Shown one piece after another: positions 6,659-14,980 of a stretch of DNA of 28,590 bases (position 1 is its first letter; each line of letters starts with the position of its first letter). The position numbers were made by a program, and so were the translations under genes. This DNA is from JALYXS01 sp051003795 (GTDB lineage: Bacteria; Acidobacteriota; Terriglobia; Bryobacterales; Bryobacteraceae). The stretch spans positions 1 to 28,590 of the forward strand of contig JBPCKZ010000154.1 of assembly GCA_051003795.1 (NCBI GenBank). The letters are read 5' to 3'. The notes beneath the pieces are model-generated. The model ran no database searches. It was not told where the DNA came from and saw only the letters and a list, made by a program, of their open reading frames with translations.

Positions 6659-8155
6659 TTGTCGCTTGAAGACGATCTGATTGAACGGCGCCTCGCGCGC
6701 ATACGCGAGATCGAGGCGCTCGGATATCACGCTTACGGGCATCGCTTCGATTTCACGCGGACCATTCCCGAGGTTCTCAAGGACAACGGATCGAAGAGCG
6801 CGGAAGACCTTTCGGTGAACGATCGCGCGCGCATCGCGGGCCGGATCATGACCATCCGCCGCATGGGCAAAGCCGCATTCGCGCATCTCGCGCAAAACGG
6901 CGAACGGCTCCAGATTTATGTCAAGAAAGATTCGGTGGACGACCGGAGTTACCAGCTTTTCCAGCTGCTCGATCTTGGGGACATCGTCGGCGTTGAGGGC
7001 TATCTGTTTCGAACGCGCACCGGCGAGTTGAGCGTCCATGCGGACAAGATCGATTTTCTATCGAAAATTCTGCTTGCCATGCCGGAGAAGTGGCATGGGC
7101 TCGAAGACGTCGAGATCCGCTACCGGCAGCGTTACCTCGACCTCATCGCGAACCCCGAAGTCCGCAACGTTTTCGTGACGCGCGGCAAAGTGATCGCTTC
7201 GTTCAGGAGGCAACTCGAACAGCGTCAATTCATTGAAGTGGAAACGCCGATGATGCAGCCGCTCTATGGCGGCGCGGCGGCGCGCCCGTTCACGACGCAT
7301 CACAACACGCTCGATATCGACCTGTATTTGAGAATCGCGCCGGAGCTTTATTTGAAGCGGCTGGTAGCGGGCGGGATGGATCGCGTTTTCGAGATCAACA
7401 AGAATTTTCGCAATGAAGGAATTTCGACGCAGCACAATCCCGAATTTACGATGCTGGAGTTTTACCAGGCTTACACGGATTATCGCGGCCTGATGGATCT
7501 CACGGCGGAACTGCTGAAGCAGGTTGCCATCGACGCGACGGGTGGAACCGAGGTCACGTACGACGGGCACAAGCTCGATTTCGGAGAAATTCGCCGCTTC
7601 ACGATGCGGGAAGCGGTCGCCGAAATCTCGGAAGAGAAGCCTTCGATGGAGCAATTGCGCGATCCCGAGTGGCTGCTGCGAAATTCGCATAAGAAATCGC
7701 CTGGCGAGGCGCTTGCGGAGATTTTCGAGCGCGGCGTGGAATCGCGATTGGTGAACCCGACGATAATCTACGACTACCCCGTCGAGACCTCGCCGCTGTC
7801 GAAACGCAAGCTGGACGAGCCGGAAATGACGGAGCGTTTCGAGATCTACGCCGCCGGGATGGAAATCGGCAATGCGTATACCGAGTTGAACGACCCGCGA
7901 GAGCAGCGGCGGCGTTTCGACATGCAAATCTCCATGCGCGAGAAGGGCGACGAAGAGGCGCATCGGATGGACGAAGATTTTCTCCGCGCGCTTTGCTACG
8001 GCATGCCGCCCACTGGCGGGGAAGGCATCGGCATCGACCGGCTCACGATGATCCTGACGGGCTCGCGATCGATTCGCGACGTGATTTTGTTTCCGCTATT
8101 GCGGCCGGAAGGTCCGATCGGACTAGCGGATAAATTGCGCGCGCTCGATAAGTAA
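6659..8155 (+). CDS. lysS: Lysyl-tRNA synthetase, class II
   Basis: This 498-aa protein has the usual class II LysRS length and order. An N-terminal OB-fold anticodon-binding domain (~50-150, with AGRIMTIRRMGKAAFAHL) is followed by the catalytic domain. Motif 2 is seen as FRNEGISTQHNPEFTMLEFY, and motif 3 near the C-terminus as GIGIDRLTMILTGS followed by SIRDVILFPLLRPE. It charges tRNA-Lys in the cytoplasm. The start is TTG, supported by AGGAG at 6648-6652, six bases upstream. The downstream neighbour is convergent, separated by only 16 bases with no visible terminator. Confidence 0.97.
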   Translation: MSLEDDLIERRLARIREIEALGYHAYGHRFDFTRTIPEVLKDNGSKSAEDLSVNDRARIAGRIMTIRRMGKAAFAHLAQNGERLQIYVKKDSVDDRSYQLFQLLDLGDIVGVEGYLFRTRTGELSVHADKIDFLSKILLAMPEKWHGLEDVEIRYRQRYLDLIANPEVRNVFVTRGKVIASFRRQLEQRQFIEVETPMMQPLYGGAAARPFTTHHNTLDIDLYLRIAPELYLKRLVAGGMDRVFEINKNFRNEGISTQHNPEFTMLEFYQAYTDYRGLMDLTAELLKQVAIDATGGTEVTYDGHKLDFGEIRRFTMREAVAEISEEKPSMEQLRDPEWLLRNSHKKSPGEALAEIFERGVESRLVNPTIIYDYPVETSPLSKRKLDEPEMTERFEIYAAGMEIGNAYTELNDPREQRRRFDMQISMREKGDEEAHRMDEDFLRALCYGMPPTGGEGIGIDRLTMILTGSRSIRDVILFPLLRPEGPIGLADKLRALDK

Positions 8156-8171
8156 TGAATAATTAGCGTCG

Positions 8172-9953
8172 TTACCAGCCCACCACGCTTCCGCGATTCT
8201 GCTCGTCGAGCCATTTCTGCAACGGCGCGAAGTAATCCAGAATCGCCGTCGCATCCATCTGCTTCTGCCCGGTGAGAACCTCGAGGGCGTCCGGCCAAGG
8301 TTTGCTTGCGCCCATTTCCAACATGCCGTTCAAACGCTCCCCGGCTGCCTTGCTCTCGTAAATCGAGCAGCGGTTGAGCGGTTGGGCGCATCCCGCGGTC
8401 TTCGCCAAAGCGCGATCGAACTGAAACTGCAAAATGTCCGCCAGAAAATACCGCATGTAGGGAACGTTCGCGGCGACGTGATATTTCGCGCCCGGATCGA
8501 AATCGCTCTCCGATCGCACAAGGGGCGGAGCGACGCCCTGATACTTCCTCCGTAATTCCCACCACGTCGCGTTGTACTGCGCGGGCGCGATCTCACCGGA
8601 GAAGACCTTCCACCGCCACTGGTCGATCGTCAGCCCAAACGGCAGAAACGCGATTTTCTCGAGCGCCTTCTTAAGCAGCAAGCCGGTGTCCTTCGAGGGA
8701 TCGGGCGCGGTTTGCAACAGCCCGAGTTTCACCAGATACTCGGGCGTGACCGAAAGCGCAATCGTATCGCCGACCGCCTCGTGAAAACCGTCGTTCGCGC
8801 TGTCGCGGAACAGGAATGGCTGCTTGTTGTATGCGCGCTGATAAAAATTGTGGCCCAGCTCATGATGAATCGTCGTGAAATCCTCGCCGGTGATATCGAT
8901 GCACATCTTGATACGCAGATCGTCGATGGTGTCGATGTCCCATGCGCTGGCGTGGCAGACTACTTCGCGATCGCGCGGTTTGACGAAGAGCGAGCGCTCC
9001 CAGATAGTGTTTGGCAGCGGCGCGAACCCGAGCGACGTGAAAAAATGCTCGCCGTAGCGAACCATTTGTAGCGGCTCGGTGTTCCGGGACTTCAGAATCT
9101 CCGTCAGGTTCACGCCGGGTCCGGCATCCGTAGGTGCCACGAGCGGGTAGATGTTTTCCCAATCCTGCGCCCACATGTTGCCGAGCAGGTCGGCGGGAAT
9201 CGGCCCGTTCGCGGGTACGGCTTCCCCGTATTTCTCGCGCAGGCGCTTGCGGACGTACGCGTGCAGCGATAAGTAGAGCGGGCGCACTTGCGTCCAGAGT
9301 CGGTCCACTTCTTTCGCGAACGCGTCGGGAGGCATGTCGTACTTGGCGCGCCACATGGCTCCGGTGTCCGCGAAGCCAAGCTGCTTGGCGCCTTTGTTCG
9401 ACAGCTCGACGAAGCGCGTGAAAGGCGCGCGCATTGGCGGCGAGATCGCGTGCCAACCGGTCCAGGCATCCCGCAGCTCATTCGCGTTGCGGCTGTTCGC
9501 AAGGATCTTGGTGAGGTCTTCGAGATCGTAGCACTTATTTTTTCCAGCCGGGCAATACTTGCCCTTGCCATAGGTTCCCTCCATCGAAGAAACGATGCGC
9601 GTGACCTCCTCGCTTTCTTTCGGATCGGAGGGCGTGGCCAATGTAAGGGAATTCTTCAATAACTTCAGCTTGCGTTCGAGAACGGGGTCGAGCCGCTCTT
9701 TATCGAAGCGCGTCGACTCTTTCGCCAGTTGCACCGTGGCGGCGATGGCGCGCTCATCCGACTTGGCGGCGAGGATTTCCGTGTCGCCGGTAATGAACGT
9801 GGAGCGCACCCAATCGGCGCGGCTCGCATCCACGGAAAGCGTGAGCAGCTTTTTTTCCGCGTTGTGCAGAAAGTTCTTCGCTTCTTCGGGTTTCTCCCGT
9901 GCGCAACCGCCCAGGATCGCCAATGAGATCGCAAACCAAATTCGCGCGTGCAT
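8172..9953 (-). CDS. M2-family zinc metallopeptidase (ACE-like), predicted lipoprotein
   Basis: The protein is about 593 aa from the ATG at 9953, preceded by GGGAG six bases upstream; the alternative ATG at 9965 would overlap the previous gene. The N-terminus MHARIWFAISLAILGGC is a lipoprotein signal with Cys at 17. The catalytic zinc motif HELGH is at 364-368, followed by DGFHEAVGD, which supplies the third ligand. That pair and the length fit peptidase family M2, dipeptidyl carboxypeptidases related to angiotensin-converting enzyme. It is probably anchored in the periplasm and trims C-terminal dipeptides from peptides. It follows the FHA gene with a 2-base gap, so the two are likely co-transcribed. 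Confidence 0.9.
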   Translation of the reverse strand: MHARIWFAISLAILGGCAREKPEEAKNFLHNAEKKLLTLSVDASRADWVRSTFITGDTEILAAKSDERAIAATVQLAKESTRFDKERLDPVLERKLKLLKNSLTLATPSDPKESEEVTRIVSSMEGTYGKGKYCPAGKNKCYDLEDLTKILANSRNANELRDAWTGWHAISPPMRAPFTRFVELSNKGAKQLGFADTGAMWRAKYDMPPDAFAKEVDRLWTQVRPLYLSLHAYVRKRLREKYGEAVPANGPIPADLLGNMWAQDWENIYPLVAPTDAGPGVNLTEILKSRNTEPLQMVRYGEHFFTSLGFAPLPNTIWERSLFVKPRDREVVCHASAWDIDTIDDLRIKMCIDITGEDFTTIHHELGHNFYQRAYNKQPFLFRDSANDGFHEAVGDTIALSVTPEYLVKLGLLQTAPDPSKDTGLLLKKALEKIAFLPFGLTIDQWRWKVFSGEIAPAQYNATWWELRRKYQGVAPPLVRSESDFDPGAKYHVAANVPYMRYFLADILQFQFDRALAKTAGCAQPLNRCSIYESKAAGERLNGMLEMGASKPWPDALEVLTGQKQMDATAILDYFAPLQKWLDEQNRGSVVGW

Positions 9954-9955
9954 TC

Positions 9956-10738
9956 TTACTCCCAAGGCGCGATCGCGAATCGGACACGCGCATCGCCTAA
10001 ATGGATTTCGTCGCCGGACTGCAACTGCACTCCGCGCGCGGAAGCGCGCGGCACTTCGATGCGGCGGCCATCGCGGAAGATGCTGGTCTCGCGTTGGCTC
10101 ATGTAATCGTAGATGCGGAATTTTCCGGTTACCGGATCGAAGCGGATGTAAGCGTGCTCGCGCGAAACCGTGGTCTCGCTTTCCGCGAAGGCGATGTCGT
10201 TCCGCCGCCGAAGACTGCCGCGCTCGTCGATCACTTCTTTCAGACGGCCAAGGTTGACCCGGTCCGCATGGATATCGATTTGCGGTGTTTCGGATCGTCC
10301 GCGCACCACCGATAGTCGCGCGGCCGGCCTGGACGGCGCAGGCTTGCCAGCCGCCTTCTTCCGATGAAAGGCGATGCGAAACGGCTGCGCGGTTTCATCG
10401 GCGGTAATTTCGACGCTCACGGTGAAATCGGCGGGCAAGCGGCAACCAGCCTCCGAGAGAAGATCCCGAACATCCCGTTCCAATGACCGGTCTTCCGCAA
10501 ATGCAGCTTCGGCGGCTTCGCGCCGGCCTGAATCGGGGTTGCCGATTTGAATGGCGATTTGGTTGTACGGGAAGACGTACTCTCCCTTGCCCTTCGGCTG
10601 AATCCGGTCTTTGACCTCGTTTAGGATATCGCGGCGGATTTCGAGAACTTCGGGTGCGGGAGAGCCGCCCGAAACCTTATGGCTCCAGCGTTTGACGACC
10701 CCGCCGATCCAGCGATCCAGTTGTTCGAGAGATTTCAT
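9956..10738 (-). CDS. FHA-domain protein with a DUF3662/FhaA-like N-terminus
   Basis: The protein is about 260 aa from the ATG at 10738 (MKSLEQLDRWIGGVVKRW). A start at 10804 would overlap the preceding gene and add an uncharacteristic sequence. The N-terminal ~120 residues resemble the FhaA N-terminal domain: a basic amphipathic start, EIRRDILNEVKDR, then a YVFPYNQIAI strand. The C-terminal ~100 residues are an FHA domain with NLGR, TTVSREHAYIRF and a closing GDEIHLGDARVRF. FHA domains bind phosphothreonine, so this may read marks set by Ser/Thr kinases such as the one encoded further upstream on the same strand. Eight bases separate it from the zeta-like gene. Confidence 0.75.
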   Translation of the reverse strand: MKSLEQLDRWIGGVVKRWSHKVSGGSPAPEVLEIRRDILNEVKDRIQPKGKGEYVFPYNQIAIQIGNPDSGRREAAEAAFAEDRSLERDVRDLLSEAGCRLPADFTVSVEITADETAQPFRIAFHRKKAAGKPAPSRPAARLSVVRGRSETPQIDIHADRVNLGRLKEVIDERGSLRRRNDIAFAESETTVSREHAYIRFDPVTGKFRIYDYMSQRETSIFRDGRRIEVPRASARGVQLQSGDEIHLGDARVRFAIAPWE

Positions 10739-10746
10739 CGGAACAT

Positions 10747-11253
10747 CTAGCGTTTCACGGAGCGGAATGAATCGAAAGCGGAGCCGAAAGCCCTCTTCGC
10801 CCAAACCGGCAGTATTCGACGCACGCTCGCGAGTTCACCATTGCTAAATCGCGCGAACATTCGCGGCTCAAGCCCTTCGACGCTATTGTCGAAGAGCAGG
10901 AGGTCATCGGCTAACGCGGCTGCTTCGACAGCACTTTTAATTGCACGATCATAGCGGGCCACAATCGCGCCGGGCGCAACGGCGTGCCCGCCGCGGGCGA
11001 CGCGGTGGACAACCCGCGCAACGTTAAGATCGGAAGTTTCGAGGCAAATGAACACGACTCTGGTTCGATAGCCGAGAGCCTTTGCCCTGCGCAACGCGGC
11101 AGCATCCGGGTTAGTGGGGTTCAGACTCTTTGCAATGACGTCGCGGTTTACAAAAGGCAGCGACCACTTCTTGATGTGTTTCTCAAAAAGAGTGCTCTTG
11201 CCGGAGCCATTCGGCCCGGCGAGGATGACCAGCTCAGGTGTGATTGCACGCAC
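10747..11253 (-). CDS. Zeta-toxin-like P-loop protein, apparently lacking an internal segment
   Basis: This 168-aa protein starts with GTG (MRAITPELVILAG). The Walker A motif GPNGSGKS lies at ~13-20 and is followed by LPFVNRDVIAKSLNP, as in zeta/PezT-type kinases that phosphorylate a UDP-sugar precursor of the cell wall. In family members I know, NP...A is followed by about 40 residues containing a helix and the F-E-T substrate segment before the AxxAGYRV strand. Here NPTNPDAAAL runs straight into RRAKALGYRTRVVF, so that block seems deleted in frame. The remaining part (HRVARGGHAV, LLFDNS) is family-like. Activity is doubtful. A small acidic protein lies 20 bases upstream in the antitoxin position. 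Confidence 0.65.
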   Translation of the reverse strand: MRAITPELVILAGPNGSGKSTLFEKHIKKWSLPFVNRDVIAKSLNPTNPDAAALRRAKALGYRTRVVFICLETSDLNVARVVHRVARGGHAVAPGAIVARYDRAIKSAVEAAALADDLLLFDNSVEGLEPRMFARFSNGELASVRRILPVWAKRAFGSAFDSFRSVKR

Positions 11254-11273
11254 GCAATGCCGAAAGGTATGTG

Positions 11274-11525
11274 CTATGCAGCGTCAAGATGAAGATTCAA
11301 AATTTCATCGGATCTAAGTTCACGGATTCGCGCGAGTTCTCCATCACGAACCGACACGATGAACCGCCGCCCATCTGGAGTCATCTCGACGACAGCGTAT
11401 AGGGTGTAGTCGAAGACGTAGCGCGTGCCATCGGGAAGGTCGCAATCCGGTACCGTGTCCGTCCCGTCAATCGATTCGAATATCCGATCCCGCTCTTCTT
11501 CCGTCAATTCGTCGAAGGTTTTCAA
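11274..11525 (-). CDS. Small acidic protein, possible antitoxin partner
   Basis: This 83-aa protein starts at TTG 11525, with an AGGAGG five bases upstream, the strongest ribosome binding site in the window and the reason for choosing this start. The sequence begins MKTFDELTEEERDRIFESIDG and has a predicted beta-rich centre (TRYVFDYTLYAVVEMTPDGRRFIVSV). I do not recognise a family. It precedes the zeta-like gene by 20 bases on the same strand, the usual antitoxin-then-toxin order; antitoxin function is inferred from position, size and acidity only. Confidence 0.6.
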   Translation of the reverse strand: MKTFDELTEEERDRIFESIDGTDTVPDCDLPDGTRYVFDYTLYAVVEMTPDGRRFIVSVRDGELARIRELRSDEILNLHLDAA

Positions 11526-11530
11526 TCGAT

Positions 11531-11536
11531 CCTCCT
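11531..11536 (-). promoter_or_regulatory. Strong Shine-Dalgarno site fixing a TTG start
   Basis: AGGAGG on the minus strand, five bases before the TTG at 11525. It decides the start of the 83-aa acidic protein. Confidence 0.6.
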
Positions 11537-11563
11537 ACAGAGACACCCCGATTTTAACACCGG

Positions 11564-14500
11564 CTAGATGATCCCTAGCTCCCGCGCCGCCGCCACAATC
11601 TCTCCGGCAATGGGGGCGGCCGCCGTTCCGCCGTACTGGCCGTTTTCCACCAAAACGGCGAACGCAATCTGCTTCCCGCCGCTTCCCCCATACGGTGCAA
11701 ACCCGATGAACCAAGCGTGCGACGGAGCGTGCGCCAGTTCCGCCGTTCCCGTTTTCCCGGCGATCGGCACTGGCGATCGGCTCAGGCCCTTTCCCGTGCC
11801 CGACGTCACGACCCCGCGCATGAAGCCGCCGATTTCGCGCGCCAGATCCGGCGAAAGCACCTGCTCCGGCTCGCGCGTCCGAGGATTCGTTTCGTCGATC
11901 ACCCACCGCCCCAGCGGCGCCGCGCCGCCATTCGCAATGGTCGCCGCAACCCGCGCCATTTGAAACGGCGTCGCAACCACCTGGCCCTGTCCATATGACG
12001 CTTGCGGCATCGATTGATTCAGCTTTTTCGGCGTATTCGGTTCGGCCACCCGAATCCCCAACTGGTTTGCCACATCGAACAGAGCCTGCGGCCCGACGCG
12101 GTATGTTCCCAATTGCGCGAAGTAGGCGTTGCAAGAAGCGATAATTCCCTTGGCCATATCGACCGAGCCATGGGGCTGCTTATCTTGCACGTCGTCGCGA
12201 ATCGGACGGCTCGATCCTTTGATGAAATTACCCACGCGCCCATCGGGCAGGCGAATGCATTCGAAGGTGGTTTTCGATAGCCCGGAATCCTTGCGCAATG
12301 CGGCCATCGCAGTCACGATCTTGAACGACGAACCGGGCGGGTACAGGCCATACCGCGCGCGATCCAGCAATCCCGTATCGGCTACATCGGCCTCGGGATT
12401 CGCGGTGAGCGCGGCGAATTGCGCGGGAGCGGGCCACGGATAACTCACCGCCGCCAACAGGTCTCCGTTCGATGGGTCCATGATCGCCACCGCGCCCTTT
12501 TGTTTACCCATCCGCAGAAGATGATCGCGCAGGATCGCCGAAGCGCGCAGTTGCAGCGCGGCGTCGATTGACATCTTCACATCGCGATTGCGATTCAGAA
12601 TTTCTTTGACGGCGGGATTTTCCGGCTGATAACGATGCCGCAGCAGCGGGATCAGCTCACGGTAGTCGTAGCGCAGCCGGCGAATCACTTCGCCGGTTTT
12701 CGGATCCCGTTCCCGTTCAACTTCCGGCTCGTCGTCATACCCTTGCAGCCGCACGCGGGAAGCGCGTTCCTGAAAAGCGGTGTTGGTCGCCCCGAGCATG
12801 ACGGGCGCGCGAACGTCGCCCAACAGATAGAACAGCGGGGCTCCAAGCGGATAATGCCGACGCTCGCGGTCCGAGGTTGTCCGATCGAGCGAAATACCCA
12901 GACTTTCGTATTCTTGCCGGTGGGCTTGCAGCTTCCCGGCGTCGCTGGTCGCGAGAGGAAGGCCGTTGCGATCGAAGATATCGCCCTTCGGAAGTTGGCG
13001 CGCGATCGCCAACAATCGGGGATTGTATTCATAGCGACGCACCCCGTCGGCTTGCAACACGAGCGAGCCTTTCACAACGATGTCGTCCGCTTTCACGATC
13101 TGGATGTAAGCCGCGCGCCCGATCACCACGCAAAAGGCAACGGCCAGCAGCGCGCCCAGCCGGCGCACCGGCTTCCCGAAATTGGCCGCGTGCTCTTTTT
13201 TCGGAAAGGTGGCCGAGACCGAAAGAACGATCGCGACCAGCGCGAAATTGGCGACCATCGACGTGCGCCCGTAGCTCAAGAATGGCGAAACGACGCCCGA
13301 CAGCGGAATCAGCCCCAGTATTCCGCCCGAGATCAACAGAATCTGAAGCGCGTTGATCAACGTGAGGCCCACAACGAGAAAAAGCGAGTACACGCCCGGA
13401 GCGTTCATGGCGATCCGCAGGCTCCGGTAAATCAGGATCGAGTAGAGCGCATACACGCCCAACACTCCGAGGAATCCCCACTCTTCGCCGAGCGAGGAAA
13501 CAATCAAATCGGTGTGCCCGGCGGGAATCGTTTCGGGATCGCCAAGACCGAGGCCCGTACCCGAGAATGCTCCCGTCGAGAGCGCCCACAGCGATTGGGC
13601 CAGTTGTTCGCCGCCATGGACGCGATTGTTCCACGGCGATTGCCACATCTCGATACGCTGATTTACCGTTTCAGGTTTTCCAACGAGGTGGCCAATCCAG
13701 AATCCCAGGAGAATGACCGCGAAGCCCGCGGCCGCTAACCCGGCGCGATTGCGCGCGAGGCTGTACAGCGCTAAAAACAGGCAGCCGATCACCAGCGCGG
13801 GGCCGAGATCGCTCAACCAGAAAAATAAACCGAGTGAGAGCGCGACACCTGCAATTACCGGCAGCACGTAGTCTAGCCGCGGAATATCGAAGCGGGGCGA
13901 AAGTTTTTGCAATGCCCCGTGTTCCTGCCGCAGCTCGCGCAAGGCATCCCAATTCCGCGCGAAGTATCCGGCCAGAAATAACACAATTAAAATGCGAATC
14001 ACTTCCACGGGCTGGAAGAAAAACAGATTGACCTTGGCATCGCTCGTCCCGGGGCCGCTGCCGAACAAGCCCAGCGCGAGGGCCAGCAGCAAACTCGCGA
14101 TCAGCGGCACGAAGCTCAATTGGCTGAAGCGGCGCTCGTAATTGGGGAGCGTGAACAGGATGGTCGCTAGGCATCCCCACGCCACGCCCTCGGAAAAGTC
14201 GCGAAACGCGAGCGTATCGCGAAGAGGATCGCGCAGGCTCACCATCAAGATCAAACCGCAGCCGGAAAGCAGATGAATCACGGGGAAAAGCACGTTATCT
14301 CCCGAGAACCGGCGAACCCTCCACCACGCATGAACGGCGTAGAAAGCCGCGAAATAAACCCCAATCCAAACGAAAAATCGATTTCGAAATTCATTCCGCT
14401 CGCGCACCGCCAGAAAGGGCTTCAACTGTGCCAATTGCGTGGCGGTCAAGAGCGGAATGGTTAGCTCGCCTTCGGCTGGAGGCGTCCGCAGCCGGTCCCA

Positions 14501-14980
14501 AACCCGCCTCAGCCCCCCGCGGTTTGCCAGCCTTTCGCGATCCCGGTCCGCGCGCCGCTCACTCGCTTGCGCCATGCGTTTCTCGAAATTGGGCAGCTTG
14601 CGAATCCCCGGTTCCGATTCGTGCAGCCGGATTCTGCCAAGCGCGCCGACATTCTCCAAACGATTGCCATGACGCGTCGCGGAATAGATATGTCGCGCGA
14701 TGAAATCCCGATCGTCCGCGCTCGGAAAGATCGTGAGCAGGGGCAACAATTGCGTCTGGCTCGTCAGACGGTTGAGATCGAGTAATGGTCCTTGCTGGAC
14801 ATCCCGCGGGACTGCGCGCCCGGTCTTCCCGGCATACACCAAAGCCAGTCCCGCCCCGACCACAAGCGACGCGGCCACCAGCAGCACGAGTTCCCGCCGC
14901 CTCGACGACGAGTTTTCGAGAATTTCGCGCTGCCGCCGTTCGGCGATTCCCGCCTGCGCGGTCTTTCGCGTTGTGGTCAC
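11564..14980 (-). CDS. RodA/FtsW glycosyltransferase fused to a class B penicillin-binding transpeptidase
   Basis: This 1138-aa protein combines both halves of the SEDS-bPBP pair. After an N-terminal TM anchor (~28-50) and a ~150-residue periplasmic-type insert, a polytopic SEDS domain occupies ~200-600, with WNNRVHGGEQLAQSLWAL, GHTDLIVSSLGEEWGFLG and FLSYGRTSM signatures. A class B PBP follows: a dimerisation region with LPKGDIFDRNG, then transpeptidase motifs SSFK (S884), SCN (S949) and KTG (K1076). It would both polymerise and crosslink peptidoglycan at the inner membrane. SEDS and PBP proteins are usually separate genes; fusions are known but uncommon. The GTG start overlaps the stop of the kinase gene (GTGA), so translation is coupled to a gene carrying a nonsense codon. 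Last gene of the signalling operon. Confidence 0.94.
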   Translation of the reverse strand: MTTTRKTAQAGIAERRQREILENSSSRRRELVLLVAASLVVGAGLALVYAGKTGRAVPRDVQQGPLLDLNRLTSQTQLLPLLTIFPSADDRDFIARHIYSATRHGNRLENVGALGRIRLHESEPGIRKLPNFEKRMAQASERRADRDRERLANRGGLRRVWDRLRTPPAEGELTIPLLTATQLAQLKPFLAVRERNEFRNRFFVWIGVYFAAFYAVHAWWRVRRFSGDNVLFPVIHLLSGCGLILMVSLRDPLRDTLAFRDFSEGVAWGCLATILFTLPNYERRFSQLSFVPLIASLLLALALGLFGSGPGTSDAKVNLFFFQPVEVIRILIVLFLAGYFARNWDALRELRQEHGALQKLSPRFDIPRLDYVLPVIAGVALSLGLFFWLSDLGPALVIGCLFLALYSLARNRAGLAAAGFAVILLGFWIGHLVGKPETVNQRIEMWQSPWNNRVHGGEQLAQSLWALSTGAFSGTGLGLGDPETIPAGHTDLIVSSLGEEWGFLGVLGVYALYSILIYRSLRIAMNAPGVYSLFLVVGLTLINALQILLISGGILGLIPLSGVVSPFLSYGRTSMVANFALVAIVLSVSATFPKKEHAANFGKPVRRLGALLAVAFCVVIGRAAYIQIVKADDIVVKGSLVLQADGVRRYEYNPRLLAIARQLPKGDIFDRNGLPLATSDAGKLQAHRQEYESLGISLDRTTSDRERRHYPLGAPLFYLLGDVRAPVMLGATNTAFQERASRVRLQGYDDEPEVERERDPKTGEVIRRLRYDYRELIPLLRHRYQPENPAVKEILNRNRDVKMSIDAALQLRASAILRDHLLRMGKQKGAVAIMDPSNGDLLAAVSYPWPAPAQFAALTANPEADVADTGLLDRARYGLYPPGSSFKIVTAMAALRKDSGLSKTTFECIRLPDGRVGNFIKGSSRPIRDDVQDKQPHGSVDMAKGIIASCNAYFAQLGTYRVGPQALFDVANQLGIRVAEPNTPKKLNQSMPQASYGQGQVVATPFQMARVAATIANGGAAPLGRWVIDETNPRTREPEQVLSPDLAREIGGFMRGVVTSGTGKGLSRSPVPIAGKTGTAELAHAPSHAWFIGFAPYGGSGGKQIAFAVLVENGQYGGTAAAPIAGEIVAAARELGII

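Noticed and set aside
7058..7963. 301-codon open frame antisense to lysS
   Set aside because: Shadow of lysS; composition biased to Arg, Leu and Phe, with no motif.
12635..13738. Long 367-codon open frame antisense to the RodA-PBP gene
   Set aside because: It is a shadow of a strongly supported coding frame in high-GC DNA; its translation is rich in Arg, Gln and His with no domain.
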